Assembly: GCA_902569785.1 (NCBI GenBank)
Contig: CACFVO010000001.1
Coordinates: 1 to 64,000 of the forward strand
Reading direction: 5' to 3'
Length of the DNA: 64,000 bases
Origin: an uncultured Pelagibacteraceae bacterium
Lineage (GTDB): Bacteria > Pseudomonadota > Alphaproteobacteria > Pelagibacterales > Pelagibacteraceae
A program made the position numbers and the translations under genes. Below are positions 32,120 through 41,503 of the stretch, one piece after another (the first letter of the stretch is position 1; every line of letters starts with the position of its first letter). A model generated the notes under the pieces. It made no database searches. It saw only the letters and a list, made by a program, of their open reading frames with translations, and was not told where the DNA came from.

Positions 32120-33523
32120 ATGATTAATAAAATTTATAAAATAATTCACAACAAGTACTCAAGATTTTTGAAATTTTTTTTCTTTTTACGGTATCTATTT
32201 CTAATCTTTTTTATTGGTATTTTCTTATTTCTCTTAATTCCAAAGTTTTTTAATTATGAAAAAAGACAGGTGGTTATAAAAGATTATTTAGCTAACTATT
32301 ATGACTTAGAACTTAGCAATCTTCGCTCAATAAAATTTAATGTTTTTCCAGTTCCAAATTTATCTATAAAAAATATAAATTTAAAGGTTAAAGACAAACC
32401 TATATTTTTTAAAACAAAAGATCTTATTATTTTTTTAAATTTTAAAAATATTTATAATTATGAAAATTTTGTAGCAGAAAAAATACTTTTAAATAATAAC
32501 AAATTAGACTTAGATATTGAAACTCCTATCGATATATTAAATTATCTTGCTGAATTAGAATATAAATTAAATATTAAAGATTTAGATCTGAATTTTAAGA
32601 AAAAGGAAAACTCTATTCTAGAAATAAAAAAAATTAATTTCTCTAACTATGGATACAAAAAAAATAAAATTAAAGGAGAAATATTTGATAAAAAATTTAA
32701 AGCTCATTTAAGTGATGATAATAAGAATTTAAATTTTAAAATTTTAAATACTGGGATTAAAGCAGATTTTAAATTTGATAAAACTAATGAATTAAACTCA
32801 ATGTCTGGATCATCTAAAATAAATATTCTGAATAATTATTTAAGATTTATTTTTGCCTTAAAGAATAATCAGATAGAAATTACTAAGGCAAATTTAAAAA
32901 ATAAAGATTTATCAATTTCTTTTGATAGTTTTATTAAATTCGATCCTTTTTTTGAAATAAATTCAGATATTTATATAAAAAAAATAGACAAAAAATTATT
33001 TAATGGATTCACTTTAGAAAAAATACTAAAAAAACAAGAGATATTAAAAAAACTAAATAGCAATATTAAAATAAATTATAATAAGATAAGATTTAGCAAT
33101 AGTTTAATCAAAAGCCATTTTTCTGAATTAGATTTAGCTCACGGAAGATTAATTTTTTTAAGTAAATCAGATATTACAGGAGGATATATAAATTGTGAGG
33201 GAGAAAGCTTACTAACAGAAGAATATCCTCGACTAAATTTTGTTTGTTCATTTAATTTAAATGACAAGAAAAAGTTATTAAAAAAATTTTCAATATCTAA
33301 AAATATTAATAATTATCCAAAGAATTTAAGTGTAGATGGTTCTCTTAATCTTTTTAATAAAAAGATAAATTTTAATAATATTAATATCGACAAAAATTAT
33401 GACTTGAATGAAACTGATTTGAAATATTTCAAAGAGACTTTCGAAGATATTTTATTTACTGATAATTTTTTTGGTATTTTTAAAATGAATAAAATTAAGG
33501 AATTTCTTATTGAAATAATTTAA
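32120..33523 (+). CDS. AsmA-like membrane-anchored periplasmic protein
   Basis: 467 residues. One N-terminal transmembrane helix (YLFLIFFIGIFLFLLIPKFF at about 29-48) is followed by a long beta-rich, Asn/Lys-rich region. The pattern VFPVPNLSIKNINLKV soon after the helix is typical of AsmA-family proteins, which are related to bridge-like lipid carriers between inner and outer membranes. The sequence is otherwise weakly conserved and strongly biased to Lys, Asn, Ile and Phe. It converges on fumC with only 2 bp between stop codons, so any terminator must lie inside a coding region. Confidence 0.7.
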   Translation: MINKIYKIIHNKYSRFLKFFFFLRYLFLIFFIGIFLFLLIPKFFNYEKRQVVIKDYLANYYDLELSNLRSIKFNVFPVPNLSIKNINLKVKDKPIFFKTKDLIIFLNFKNIYNYENFVAEKILLNNNKLDLDIETPIDILNYLAELEYKLNIKDLDLNFKKKENSILEIKKINFSNYGYKKNKIKGEIFDKKFKAHLSDDNKNLNFKILNTGIKADFKFDKTNELNSMSGSSKINILNNYLRFIFALKNNQIEITKANLKNKDLSISFDSFIKFDPFFEINSDIYIKKIDKKLFNGFTLEKILKKQEILKKLNSNIKINYNKIRFSNSLIKSHFSELDLAHGRLIFLSKSDITGGYINCEGESLLTEEYPRLNFVCSFNLNDKKKLLKKFSISKNINNYPKNLSVDGSLNLFNKKINFNNINIDKNYDLNETDLKYFKETFEDILFTDNFFGIFKMNKIKEFLIEII

Positions 33524-33525
33524 CC

Positions 33526-34914
33526 CTATTTTGGTTTTGTCATTTTTATTGGACTCATTATTTTGTCATACTCTTTGCCGCTGATTAGTCCTGATTTAAT
33601 AATTTCTTCCTTGAGCGATGTTCCATTTTTATAAGCTGTCTTTGCAATCTGAGTGGCTTTATCATATCCAATTTTTGGTGTTAAGGCTGTAACTAACATT
33701 AGAGAATTATCCAAAAGATATTTAATTCTTTTTTTATCTGCTTTAATCCCTTTTACACAGTACAGACTAAATGTTTTTGCAGAGTCACTCATTATATTAA
33801 TTGATTGCAGGATGTTATGTATGATTAAAGGTTTAAAAACATTTAATTCAAAATGACCATGAGAACCAGCCATTGTAATACCATTATGATTACCAATTAC
33901 TTTTACACAAACCATTGTAACAGCTTCAGACTGAGTAGGATTAACTTTCCCTGGCATAATAGATGAGCCTGGTTCATTAGAAGGTAAAATTAATTCTCCA
34001 TATCCTGCTCTTGGGCCAGAACCTAAAAATCTAATATCATTAGCGATCTTCATTAAACACACAGCAGTGGTATTTAATGTACCAGAGAAGTTAACAATCT
34101 CATCGTGAGCAGCAAGAGCTGCAAATTTATTTGAAGCAGGTTTAAATGGTAATTTGGTAATTTTGCTGATTTCTTTAATAATTTTTTTATCAAAATTTTT
34201 TCTCGTATTAAGTCCAGTTCCTACTGCTGTGCCACCTTGTGCCAAGTAGTATATTTCCTTCAAGGCATTTTCTATTCTAATAATGCATTTTTTTAATTGT
34301 GATTGATAACCTGAAAATTCTTGACCTAATGTTAAAGGAGTAGCATCTTGTAAATGAGTTCTTCCAACTTTAACAATATTTTTAAATTCTTTTGCTTTTT
34401 TTGATAATTCTTTTTCCAATAATTTTAAAGAGGGCAAGAGTTTTTCTTTTGTCTTAATGGCAATAGAAATATGCATTGCAGTTGGAAAAACATCGTTGGT
34501 TGATTGTGACTTGTTTACATGATCATTTGGATGAATGGGTTTTTTTGTACCCATTTTTCCACCCATCATTTGAATGGCTCTATTAGCTATAACTTCATTA
34601 ACATTCATATTTGTTTGTGTGCCAGAGCCTGTTTGCCAAACCTTCAAAGGAAAGTGATCATTATGTTTTCCTTTAATCACTTCATCAGTCGCTTTAATTA
34701 TATATCTACTTAACTTGGGATCTAAATCTTTGTTTTTAGTATTAACAATCGCAGCGGCTTTTTTGATTACAGCGATAGAATGAATAACAATTGGTCTAAC
34801 TAGAAAATCTCCTATATCAAAATATTTATTTGATCTTTCAGTTGAAGCCCCCCAATACTTATCACCAGGTACTTTAATTTTACCGATGCTATCAAATTCT
34901 ATTCTATATTTCAT
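33526..34914 (-). CDS. fumC: class II fumarate hydratase
   Basis: Interconverts fumarate and malate in the TCA cycle without an iron-sulfur cluster. Motifs are [65 protein letters not shown], and the superfamily signature [13 protein letters not shown]. The frame extends upstream to a GTG at 34938, but ATG 34914 gives [16 protein letters not shown] and the normal 462-residue length, so it is preferred. It is divergent from the MazG-like gene, with which it shares a 53-bp intergenic region. Confidence 0.96.
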   Translation of the reverse strand: MKYRIEFDSIGKIKVPGDKYWGASTERSNKYFDIGDFLVRPIVIHSIAVIKKAAAIVNTKNKDLDPKLSRYIIKATDEVIKGKHNDHFPLKVWQTGSGTQTNMNVNEVIANRAIQMMGGKMGTKKPIHPNDHVNKSQSTNDVFPTAMHISIAIKTKEKLLPSLKLLEKELSKKAKEFKNIVKVGRTHLQDATPLTLGQEFSGYQSQLKKCIIRIENALKEIYYLAQGGTAVGTGLNTRKNFDKKIIKEISKITKLPFKPASNKFAALAAHDEIVNFSGTLNTTAVCLMKIANDIRFLGSGPRAGYGELILPSNEPGSSIMPGKVNPTQSEAVTMVCVKVIGNHNGITMAGSHGHFELNVFKPLIIHNILQSINIMSDSAKTFSLYCVKGIKADKKRIKYLLDNSLMLVTALTPKIGYDKATQIAKTAYKNGTSLKEEIIKSGLISGKEYDKIMSPIKMTKPK

Positions 34915-34967
34915 TCGTGATTCTTTGCTATAATACACTTATATTATAAAATTTATATGGAGAAAAT

Positions 34968-35339
34968 ATGACAAACTTTGAGAGCGTAAAAAAGTTCATG
35001 GAAACTTTTGGTCAAGAAGTAAAAAGTGAGGCAAGTTTTCCAAAAGATAAGATAATTCGCTTAAGACTTGATCTTATTAGAGAAGAGTTATCAGAATTAG
35101 AAGAAGCATTAGAAAAAAAAGATATAAAAGAAGTTGCTGACGCTTTAACTGATATACTTTATGTTACTTATGGAGCTGGCCACGCATTTGGTATTAATCT
35201 AGACAAGTGTTTTGAAGAAGTGCAAAATTCTAATATGAGTAAATTAGGATCAGATGGAAAACCTATTTATAATGATCAAGGAAAAGTCATGAAAGGACCA
35301 GACTACTTTAAGCCAAATCTTAGTAAGTTCGTTGCTTAA
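34968..35339 (+). CDS. MazG-like nucleoside triphosphate pyrophosphohydrolase
   Basis: 123 residues with the all-alpha NTP pyrophosphatase metal motif: RLDLIREELSELEEAL (ExxEL) followed by KEVADALTDILYVTYG (ExxD type). The tail ANFKPNLS-like PDYFKPNLSKF is common in phage- and bacteria-encoded MazG-like and phosphoribosyl-ATP pyrophosphatase-like enzymes. The likely role is clearing noncanonical or excess nucleotides; the substrate cannot be told from sequence. A good ribosome site, GGAG, precedes the ATG. Its stop overlaps the start of a 26-codon membrane ORF. Confidence 0.85.
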   Translation: MTNFESVKKFMETFGQEVKSEASFPKDKIIRLRLDLIREELSELEEALEKKDIKEVADALTDILYVTYGAGHAFGINLDKCFEEVQNSNMSKLGSDGKPIYNDQGKVMKGPDYFKPNLSKFVA

Positions 35340-35419
35340 TGAAAGAAAACTTGTACTGGATATTAATCGGGGTTAGTTTAGGGCTTCTTATTTATTTAGG
35401 GGACAAATATATTTTTTAA
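35339..35419 (+). CDS. candidate 26-residue single-pass membrane peptide
   Basis: The ATG at 35339-35341 overlaps the TAA of the MazG-like gene (TAATG), a usual sign of translational coupling in this window. The peptide MKENLYWILIGVSLGLLIYL plus GDKYIF has one predicted transmembrane helix and charged ends. It is not recognised as any family. Such a short frame can occur by chance; the overlap and the clean hydrophobic composition are the only support. Confidence 0.4.
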   Translation: MKENLYWILIGVSLGLLIYLGDKYIF

Positions 35420-35448
35420 GATAATTTTAGTTCGTATTTGTTTTAGAT

Positions 35449-35763
35449 TTAGCACTCTTTTTTATCTTTTAATTTATTAAGGTGTATAGCTCTATTCTTA
35501 GCTGCTTCTGTAGCTTCCTGTACATTTTTCATTGTCATTCCATATCCAGGTAGAAAAAATAATATAGCTCCTAAATTATGGGGCTCTCCAGTTTTCTTGG
35601 CTTTTTGAGCTTCGTCTGCATATTGATTGGCTTTAGCAATTTCAGCACTTAGTTCTTCACAATTTAACTCATGATCATTCGGACCAATGACGTTTACAAC
35701 AGTTGGAGTTGCACACGAAATTACAAACAAAAACAATGTTAAAAATGTAAAAATTTTATTCAC
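35449..35763 (-). CDS. small putative lipoprotein of unknown function
   Basis: 104 residues. The N-terminus is a lipoprotein signal peptide (FTFLTLFLFVISC, lipobox Cys17). The mature part has a helical stretch, LSAEIAKANQYADEAQKAKK, a hydrophobic Gly/Pro-containing stretch, GAILFFLPGYGMTM, that could be a short membrane-inserting turn, another helix with NVQEATEAAKNRAIHL, and a terminal Cys. No family was recognised. It stands alone on the minus strand between the MazG-like gene and selO. Confidence 0.7.
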   Translation of the reverse strand: MNKIFTFLTLFLFVISCATPTVVNVIGPNDHELNCEELSAEIAKANQYADEAQKAKKTGEPHNLGAILFFLPGYGMTMKNVQEATEAAKNRAIHLNKLKDKKEC

Positions 35764-35850
35764 AAATTTTTTTTATCACATAAAGTATTTATTTATAAGG
35801 GGTGTTTTTTGTCATCTTCGGCAAAGCTTATTAATCCATAATTTGTTTTT

Positions 35851-37311
35851 TCAAGTACCACAATACGTAACATAATTTTCTTCTGAAGAAGGAGTTGACT
35901 GATAAGGAGAATTTGTCAAACTTCTATCATAAGGATTTTGTAAAACTTTTATTAATTCGCGAACTTTATGTAAGTCATCGCTTTCAGTAGCAAAATTTAA
36001 AGCCTCTTCTACCAAATGATTTCTAGGAATAATAAGCGGGTTTACTTTACGCATAATTTTTAAAGAATTTTCTTGAGAATTTTCATTTTTCTTAATGCGT
36101 TCTTCCCATTTTATTTTCCATAAAATAAATTGTGTTTCATTATAAATTTCTTTCTTTTTCCTATATTCTCCCATTAAATAACAAAAAGTATTCGTATAAT
36201 CAGCTTTGTTTTGAAGCATCCAAAGTAAAAGTTCGCTTATTAATTGTTTATCTTTAGGGTCATCACCAACTATACCTAATTTTTTTTTCATCATCTCTAA
36301 GGATTTTTTTTCATATTTTTCTGGAAATTCTTTCAGCACTTCTTTAGCAAGTTTTATCCCTTCTTTGCTATCATTATGAATGAGAGGAAGTAATGCTTCT
36401 GCAAATTTTTCTAAGTTCCATAGCGCTATTCTAGGTTGGTTAAAATAAGAATATCTTCCTTGATGATCTATCGAACTAAATACAGTTGCAGGATTATACT
36501 TATCCATAAACGCACAAGGCCCATAATCAATTGTTTCCCCAGAAATTGTCATATTATCTGTATTCATCACTCCATGAATAAATCCGACTCTCATCCAATT
36601 ACAAATCAAATCAATTTGCTTTTCTAAAACAACTTTTAAAAGATCTTTGGCAGGATTTTCTGATTTTCTGATTTTTGGGTAGTGACGTTTAAGAGTGTAA
36701 TCAAATAAATTTTTTAAATCATCTTTATTTTTTGAAATTAGAGCATATTGAAAAGTACCAACTCTAATATGGCTTGAGGCTACTCGAGTTAAAATTGCAC
36801 CTTTTAAAATTGACTCACGAATTACATTTTCTCCGGTTTTTGTTACTGCTAAACTTCTAGTAGTTGGTATCCCTAAATGATGCATACTTTCACTTATTAT
36901 ATATTCTCTAAGCATCGGACCTAAAGCAGCTCTTCCATCAGCATTTCTAGAGTAAGGAGTCTTTCCCGATCCTTTAAATTGAATATCATAACGATTATTG
37001 TTTTTAGCTACATGCTCTCCAATCATTAACGCTCTGCCATCTCCTAAAATTGTAAAATGACCAAATTGATGACCTGCATATGCCTGAGCTATTGATTCGG
37101 AACCCTTAGGCAATTGATTACCTGAAAAAATTAAAGCTAATTCTTTATTGCTAACCTTAGAAAAATCTAAATCTATTTCTTTAGATAAATTATGATTAAA
37201 TAGAACTAGTTCTGGGGTTTTTACTGGTGTTGGATTTAATTTTGATAACATACTTTGTGATAAGTTTGAGTATGTGTTATCAAATTTCCAACCAATTTCT
37301 TTTTCAAACAT
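35851..37311 (-). CDS. selO: protein adenylyltransferase SelO (YdiU/UPF0061)
   Basis: A pseudokinase-fold enzyme that transfers AMP to proteins. Family blocks are AYAGHQFGHF, LGDGRALMIGE, DIQFKGSGKTPYSR, DGRAALGPMLREYIISE, TRSLAVTKTGE, LTRVASSHIRVGTFQY, and GVMNTDNMTISGETIDYGPCAF with the catalytic Asp/Asn. The frame extends back to 37347, but the first 12 codons would overlap the tmRNA. ATG 37311 gives MFEKEIGWKFDNTYSNL, which fits the family, so 486 residues is preferred. Most SelO proteins end with a C-terminal Cys; here the end is NYVTYCGT, with a Cys third from the end. Confidence 0.95.
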   Translation of the reverse strand: MFEKEIGWKFDNTYSNLSQSMLSKLNPTPVKTPELVLFNHNLSKEIDLDFSKVSNKELALIFSGNQLPKGSESIAQAYAGHQFGHFTILGDGRALMIGEHVAKNNNRYDIQFKGSGKTPYSRNADGRAALGPMLREYIISESMHHLGIPTTRSLAVTKTGENVIRESILKGAILTRVASSHIRVGTFQYALISKNKDDLKNLFDYTLKRHYPKIRKSENPAKDLLKVVLEKQIDLICNWMRVGFIHGVMNTDNMTISGETIDYGPCAFMDKYNPATVFSSIDHQGRYSYFNQPRIALWNLEKFAEALLPLIHNDSKEGIKLAKEVLKEFPEKYEKKSLEMMKKKLGIVGDDPKDKQLISELLLWMLQNKADYTNTFCYLMGEYRKKKEIYNETQFILWKIKWEERIKKNENSQENSLKIMRKVNPLIIPRNHLVEEALNFATESDDLHKVRELIKVLQNPYDRSLTNSPYQSTPSSEENYVTYCGT

Positions 37312-37321
37312 ATTTTTAAAG

Positions 37322-37578
37322 GGGCGTTCTGTTGCCAGGTGCCCCAAACCCCGTAACTTAATTAACTAAGTTAATTAAGCAGCAAGTGCGTAACTTTCGT
37401 TAGCATTTGTAAATTGGCCCGTTACGTCGGAACCATCTCGTACGAAAGAATAGCCTTTAGACATCCGTCGATCCTAATTCACCCCCATAATTTTCAGATG
37501 GTGGAGGTGGTGGGTACTGCCCCCACGTCCGTAATGTTTATTACGAAATTCGTTTATCGTCATAGTTGGAAAACCAAC
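37322..37578 (-). ncRNA. ssrA: transfer-messenger RNA, permuted two-piece form
   Basis: The tRNA-like halves are in reversed order, as in alphaproteobacteria. Reading the minus strand, the acceptor piece comes first: T arm GTGGG/CCCAC with loop GGCAGTA, then CACCTCC, discriminator A, and CCA ending at 37499. After 12 nt (37487-37498) the coding piece starts at 37486 with GGGGGTG, which pairs with CACCTCC, followed by AGGATCGACGG. The tag frame ends ...NANESYALAA with TAA at 37375-37377; the resume codon is not certain. A GGGGC/GCCCC hairpin at 37321-37345 may be the end of the transcript. The 5' boundary (a GTTGG/CCAAC hairpin near 37565-37578) is approximate. Confidence 0.9.
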
Positions 37579-37696
37579 AAGTAAATATACTTTATTTCAA
37601 TAAAAAATAATATTATTAATTACTAAAATATGAATTATAACATAGTAAACTTAGGCTAAACTATTCATTTAATTTAAAAAAGCAAAACCATAATTT

Positions 37697-38404
37697 ATGA
37701 AAAAAAAGAAAAGAAATATTTTCATCTATCCGGAAAAAATAACAGAAGTATTTGATGGTGCAGATTTTCATATCAAGTATTGCTTAAGTTTTATTAAAAG
37801 ATACTTATATGGAGATATCCTAGAAGTTGGAGCTGGTTGTGGAAGCTTCACTCGTCATTATATGAATGAAAAAATTTCCTCAACTACACTAACTGAAAGA
37901 GATAAAAAGAATATTTCAACACTTAATAAAAAATTTAAAATCAATAAAAAAACAAAAATTGTAAATAAATATGTAAAAGATTTGGACAAAAAATTTGATG
38001 TAATTTTGTATTTGCATGTTCTTGAGCATATTAAAAATGACCATTCTGAAATAAAAGCAGCCACTCAAAGATTAAAAAAAAATGGATTTCTCATAATATT
38101 GGTTCCCGCTCATAACAAGATGTATAGTAATTTAGATAGAATTGTAGGTCATTATAGAAGATATGAATTAGATTTTTTTAAAAAAAAATTTAAATCTTTG
38201 AAACAAATAGATTTAAAGTTCCTAGACTCGTCAGGATATGCACTATATTTTCTAAATAAAATATTATTTAAAAAAGAAAAATATCCCTCTAAATTTAAAA
38301 TATTTATATGGGATAAATTTTTTACACCAATATCAATTATTTTAGACTTCATTTTAAGATATAAATTAGGAAAAGGTATTTTAGCAGTTTATAAAAAGTA
38401 TTAG
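37697..38404 (+). CDS. class I SAM-dependent methyltransferase
   Basis: 235 residues. Motif I is ILEVGAGCGSFTRHY (about 39-53), motif II the acidic TLTERDKKN, and motif IV VILYLHVLEHIKND, with a post-motif FLIILVPAHNKMYSNLD. This resembles the Methyltransf_11/23 group often found with glycan or lipid biosynthesis genes. The tail contains DRIVGHYRRYELDFFKKKF, as in methyltransferases acting on membrane-linked substrates. The substrate is unknown. It is transcribed away from the tmRNA gene; no operon partner is evident. Confidence 0.8.
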   Translation: MKKKKRNIFIYPEKITEVFDGADFHIKYCLSFIKRYLYGDILEVGAGCGSFTRHYMNEKISSTTLTERDKKNISTLNKKFKINKKTKIVNKYVKDLDKKFDVILYLHVLEHIKNDHSEIKAATQRLKKNGFLIILVPAHNKMYSNLDRIVGHYRRYELDFFKKKFKSLKQIDLKFLDSSGYALYFLNKILFKKEKYPSKFKIFIWDKFFTPISIILDFILRYKLGKGILAVYKKY

Positions 38405-38512
38405 ACTCTTTTGATTTATTAACATGTTTTAATATTTAGCTGGTTTATTTATTATATTTTTAAATAATCATCTGTATAAATATCCTAACTTTAATGATTA
38501 AAAAAATACAAT

Positions 38513-39460
38513 ATGAAATTAACTAAAGAACAAAAAAAAGAGATTTCAGATCAGCAATCTCAAAAAAATGAAACAAAAAGAGTTACATCTCCTGAATTAG
38601 AGAAAATTCTATATGAAGCTCTCCCAGTTCTTGACCATGGTTTTGTAAGAGTAGTTGATTATATGGGCGACGACACTTCGATAGTCCAGTCAGCCAGAGT
38701 TTCATATGGAAAAGGAACTAAAAAAGTTTCTACCGACGAAGGTTTAATAAAATATTTGATGAGACATTGGCACTCTACTCCATTTGAAATGTGTGAAATT
38801 AAATATCATGTTAAGCTTCCAATATTCATTGCCAGACAATGGATAAGACATAGAACTGCTAATGTTAATGAATACTCAGCTAGATATTCCATTTTAGATA
38901 AAGAATTTTATATTCCAGCTAAAGAGCAATTATCTGCTCAATCCACAATCAATAGACAAGGAAGAGGAAATTTAATAACTGGCGAGCAAGCAGACGAAGT
39001 TCTAAAGATTTTAAAAGATGACGCAACTAGAACTTATAATAATTATGAAACGATGCTAAATGAAAGATTTGATGGAACTGTTATTGATGAAAATAAAGCT
39101 GGTCTTGCAAGAGAACTCGCTAGAATGAATTTGACATTAAATTCGTATACGCAATGGTATTGGAAAACTGATTTATTGAATCTACTTAACTTTTTATTTT
39201 TAAGAGCAGATAGCCATGCACAATATGAGATAAGAGTTTATGCAGAAGCTATGCTTCAAACGGTAAAGAAATGGGTGCCAATTACTTATGCTGCTTTTCA
39301 AGATTATAGAGTTGGCGCTGTTAATGTTTCTGCCAAAGGAAAAAAAGTAATTCAAAAAATGGTTAAAGGTGAAAAGTGTGATATTGATAGTTCTGGTTTA
39401 TCAAAGAGGGAATGGAATGAATTAATGATTTCTTTTGGGTTTGATGAAAAAACTGTTTAA
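38513..39460 (+). CDS. thyX: FAD-dependent thymidylate synthase
   Basis: Makes dTMP from dUMP using FAD and methylene-tetrahydrofolate. The ThyX signature RHRxxxxxxxS is present as [11 protein letters not shown], followed by [13 protein letters not shown]. Other blocks are [48 protein letters not shown] and [23 protein letters not shown]. The length of 315 residues is on the long side because of an N-terminal extension and an insert after [10 protein letters not shown]. No thyA is in the window. Confidence 0.97.
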   Translation: MKLTKEQKKEISDQQSQKNETKRVTSPELEKILYEALPVLDHGFVRVVDYMGDDTSIVQSARVSYGKGTKKVSTDEGLIKYLMRHWHSTPFEMCEIKYHVKLPIFIARQWIRHRTANVNEYSARYSILDKEFYIPAKEQLSAQSTINRQGRGNLITGEQADEVLKILKDDATRTYNNYETMLNERFDGTVIDENKAGLARELARMNLTLNSYTQWYWKTDLLNLLNFLFLRADSHAQYEIRVYAEAMLQTVKKWVPITYAAFQDYRVGAVNVSAKGKKVIQKMVKGEKCDIDSSGLSKREWNELMISFGFDEKTV

Positions 39461-39465
39461 ATTTA

Positions 39466-40635
39466 ATGAGTTTTATTAAAAAAATAAGGAAATCTTTAAT
39501 TGAAAAACGTTTTTTTAAAACTCTATTCAACAAACTTTATCCTTATTACAAAGGCTTTCTTTTAGTATTTTTATTTCAAAAAAATAAGATTCAAATTTTT
39601 TCTCCTAAAAAAAGCGTAATTGAAAAAAAAGATATCCCTTTAGCTGAAAGAATATTTAAATCTTTCAAATTAATGAAATCGGAACAAGAAAGTAAATCTA
39701 GCTTATATAAAGCATCTTCGATGTGGCAAAATCATATTGATAAAGACTTTAGCTTTTTAAAGGAAAGTTATGAGAAAGATGATCTAGAAAAATTTTTATT
39801 TTTTCTTCAAAATTTTGGTAATTGGAATCGATATCTTGGAATAGAGGAGCAAATATTAATTAAAAAATATTCAAACAATATTTTCTTGAAAAGGTTTTTA
39901 AAAGATCAAATTTTTCAGGGCCAATATAAGTTGTGGAAATATATAAATCAAGACGATGATTATTCAAATTTAAATTTTCCACGTTATGGAAATCAAAATG
40001 GAGCTTTTATAGGAGATAGTTTCGTAGTTATTGGAAGTTTCTTCAATCATATTTATGCAAAAATGATAGCAAATTTTTTAAACAAAGATAAAAAAAACTT
40101 AATCATTGATTTGGGAGGAGGTTACGGAAAGTTAGGTTATTACATTCTTAAAAATACGAAAAATTCTACATTTATAGATTTTGATATTCCCGAAACTCTA
40201 GTTCTGGCATCTTATTACCTCTCAAAATGTTATCCTAATAAAAAAAATTTTTTTTATGGCGAAGAGAATTTTAATGCAAATACTCTATTAAACTATGATT
40301 TAGTTTTTTTACCACCATGGGAAATTGAAAAAATAGAAAACAACTCAATTCAATTGACTATTAATAAAAATAGCTTAGGAGAAATGGAACCAGATACTGC
40401 TAAAAATTACCTAAATCATATTCACCGGATATCAAAATATTTTTTTTCTTTGAATCATGAATCTTTTAGAAACAAATTCGATAATGGAAAAAAGTCATTG
40501 ATCAATAGAGAGTATAATGAGCATGGAGTATTTAAACAGCTATTTAGGTATCCAGATCTAGGTCATTTGACTTATGAAAATAATAAAATAAATTTAGAAA
40601 ATGATATTTTCTTTTATCTTTATGAGAAGAATTAA
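39466..40635 (+). CDS. putative sugar O-methyltransferase
   Basis: 389 residues. A helical N-terminal part is followed by RYGNQNGAFIGDSFV, then a SAM-binding motif, IDLGGGYGKLGYYIL (about 228-242), and NSTFIDFDIPETLVLASYYLS. NLVFLPPWE-like YDLVFLPPWEIE and NSLGEMEPDTAKNYLNHI follow. This layout matches the putative sugar O-methyltransferase family found in polysaccharide loci. The substrate cannot be read from sequence. It starts 5 bp after thyX and ends overlapping the convergent mrp gene by 4 bp. Confidence 0.72.
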   Translation: MSFIKKIRKSLIEKRFFKTLFNKLYPYYKGFLLVFLFQKNKIQIFSPKKSVIEKKDIPLAERIFKSFKLMKSEQESKSSLYKASSMWQNHIDKDFSFLKESYEKDDLEKFLFFLQNFGNWNRYLGIEEQILIKKYSNNIFLKRFLKDQIFQGQYKLWKYINQDDDYSNLNFPRYGNQNGAFIGDSFVVIGSFFNHIYAKMIANFLNKDKKNLIIDLGGGYGKLGYYILKNTKNSTFIDFDIPETLVLASYYLSKCYPNKKNFFYGEENFNANTLLNYDLVFLPPWEIEKIENNSIQLTINKNSLGEMEPDTAKNYLNHIHRISKYFFSLNHESFRNKFDNGKKSLINREYNEHGVFKQLFRYPDLGHLTYENNKINLENDIFFYLYEKN

Positions 40636-41426
40636 CTTAAATTAATTTTAACTTTTTTTGCTATTTCTAAAAAAATCTTGGAAATTTCATGTTCAGGATT
40701 TGACCGAGTTAATGGGTCACCCTTGTCAGCTGAATTTCTTAAATCTTGATTTAAAGGAATTTTTCCAAGAAAATCTTTATTAAATTCTTTTGCTGTTTTT
40801 TCAACTCCACCTTCTCCAAAAATCTTATATTCCTTACCATCATCTCCTTTAAAAAAGCTCATGTTATCTATAAGTCCTATTATTTTAACTCCAGTTTTAT
40901 CAAACATTTGTATTCCTCTTTTTACATCTAGCAATGCCAAGTCCTGAGGAGTTGAAACTATGATGGCTCCTTCAACCTTTACTTCTTGTGCAAAGGTAAG
41001 CTGAGTATCTCCTGTGCCTGGAGGCATATCAATAATCAATATATCTAAATTTTTCCATAATACTTTTTGGGTCATAGTTTTAAGAGCACTAATAACCATA
41101 GGACCACGCCATATCATTGGTGTTTGTTCATCAACTAGAAAACCCATTGACATGCATTGAGCATTATATTTTTCAACAGGAACTAAAGCTTTGCCGTCTT
41201 CGCTTTTTGGTTTTTCATTTAAGTCAATTAATTTTGGAAGAGAGGGGCCATAAACGTCAGCATCTAAGACTCCAATTTTTAATCCAAGATTTTGTAAAGC
41301 AAAAGCTAAGTTTACAGCAACCGTAGATTTTCCAACGCCACCCTTTGCGCTTGAAATTAATAAAGTAAATTTCGTTCCATTAATTGGATTTTTTATAAAT
41401 TGCTTTGGAGGAGGTTTTTGGCTCAT
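40632..41426 (-). CDS. mrp: Mrp/ApbC-family iron-sulfur carrier ATPase
   Basis: A P-loop NTPase of the Mrp/NBP35 family, 264 residues. It has the deviant Walker A SSAKGGVGKSTVAVNLA, GVLDADVYGPSLPKLI, PMIWRGPMVISALKTM, and DMPPGTGDTQLTFAQ. Many proteobacterial Mrp proteins have an N-terminal MIP18/DUF59 domain, which is missing here, so this is the short form. The usual CxxC cluster motif near the end is not visible. The protein would deliver iron-sulfur clusters to apoproteins. It is divergent from hflK. Confidence 0.9.
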   Translation of the reverse strand: MSQKPPPKQFIKNPINGTKFTLLISSAKGGVGKSTVAVNLAFALQNLGLKIGVLDADVYGPSLPKLIDLNEKPKSEDGKALVPVEKYNAQCMSMGFLVDEQTPMIWRGPMVISALKTMTQKVLWKNLDILIIDMPPGTGDTQLTFAQEVKVEGAIIVSTPQDLALLDVKRGIQMFDKTGVKIIGLIDNMSFFKGDDGKEYKIFGEGGVEKTAKEFNKDFLGKIPLNQDLRNSADKGDPLTRSNPEHEISKIFLEIAKKVKINLS

Positions 41427-41503
41427 AGTTATATTGTTTTATTGGTCATTATATCGCTAATACTTAACTTGTTTTTAAACAAAAAGTCACTATATAAAGT
41501 GTC

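Noticed and set aside
37312..37347. A 12-codon N-terminal extension of SelO
   Set aside because: It lies inside the tmRNA coding half and its hairpin, and the family-like sequence begins at the internal ATG 37311. The open frame is most likely chance.
37346..37700. tmRNA as an integration site for a mobile element
   Set aside because: No integrase gene, no duplicated tmRNA 3' end and no flanking direct repeat were found.
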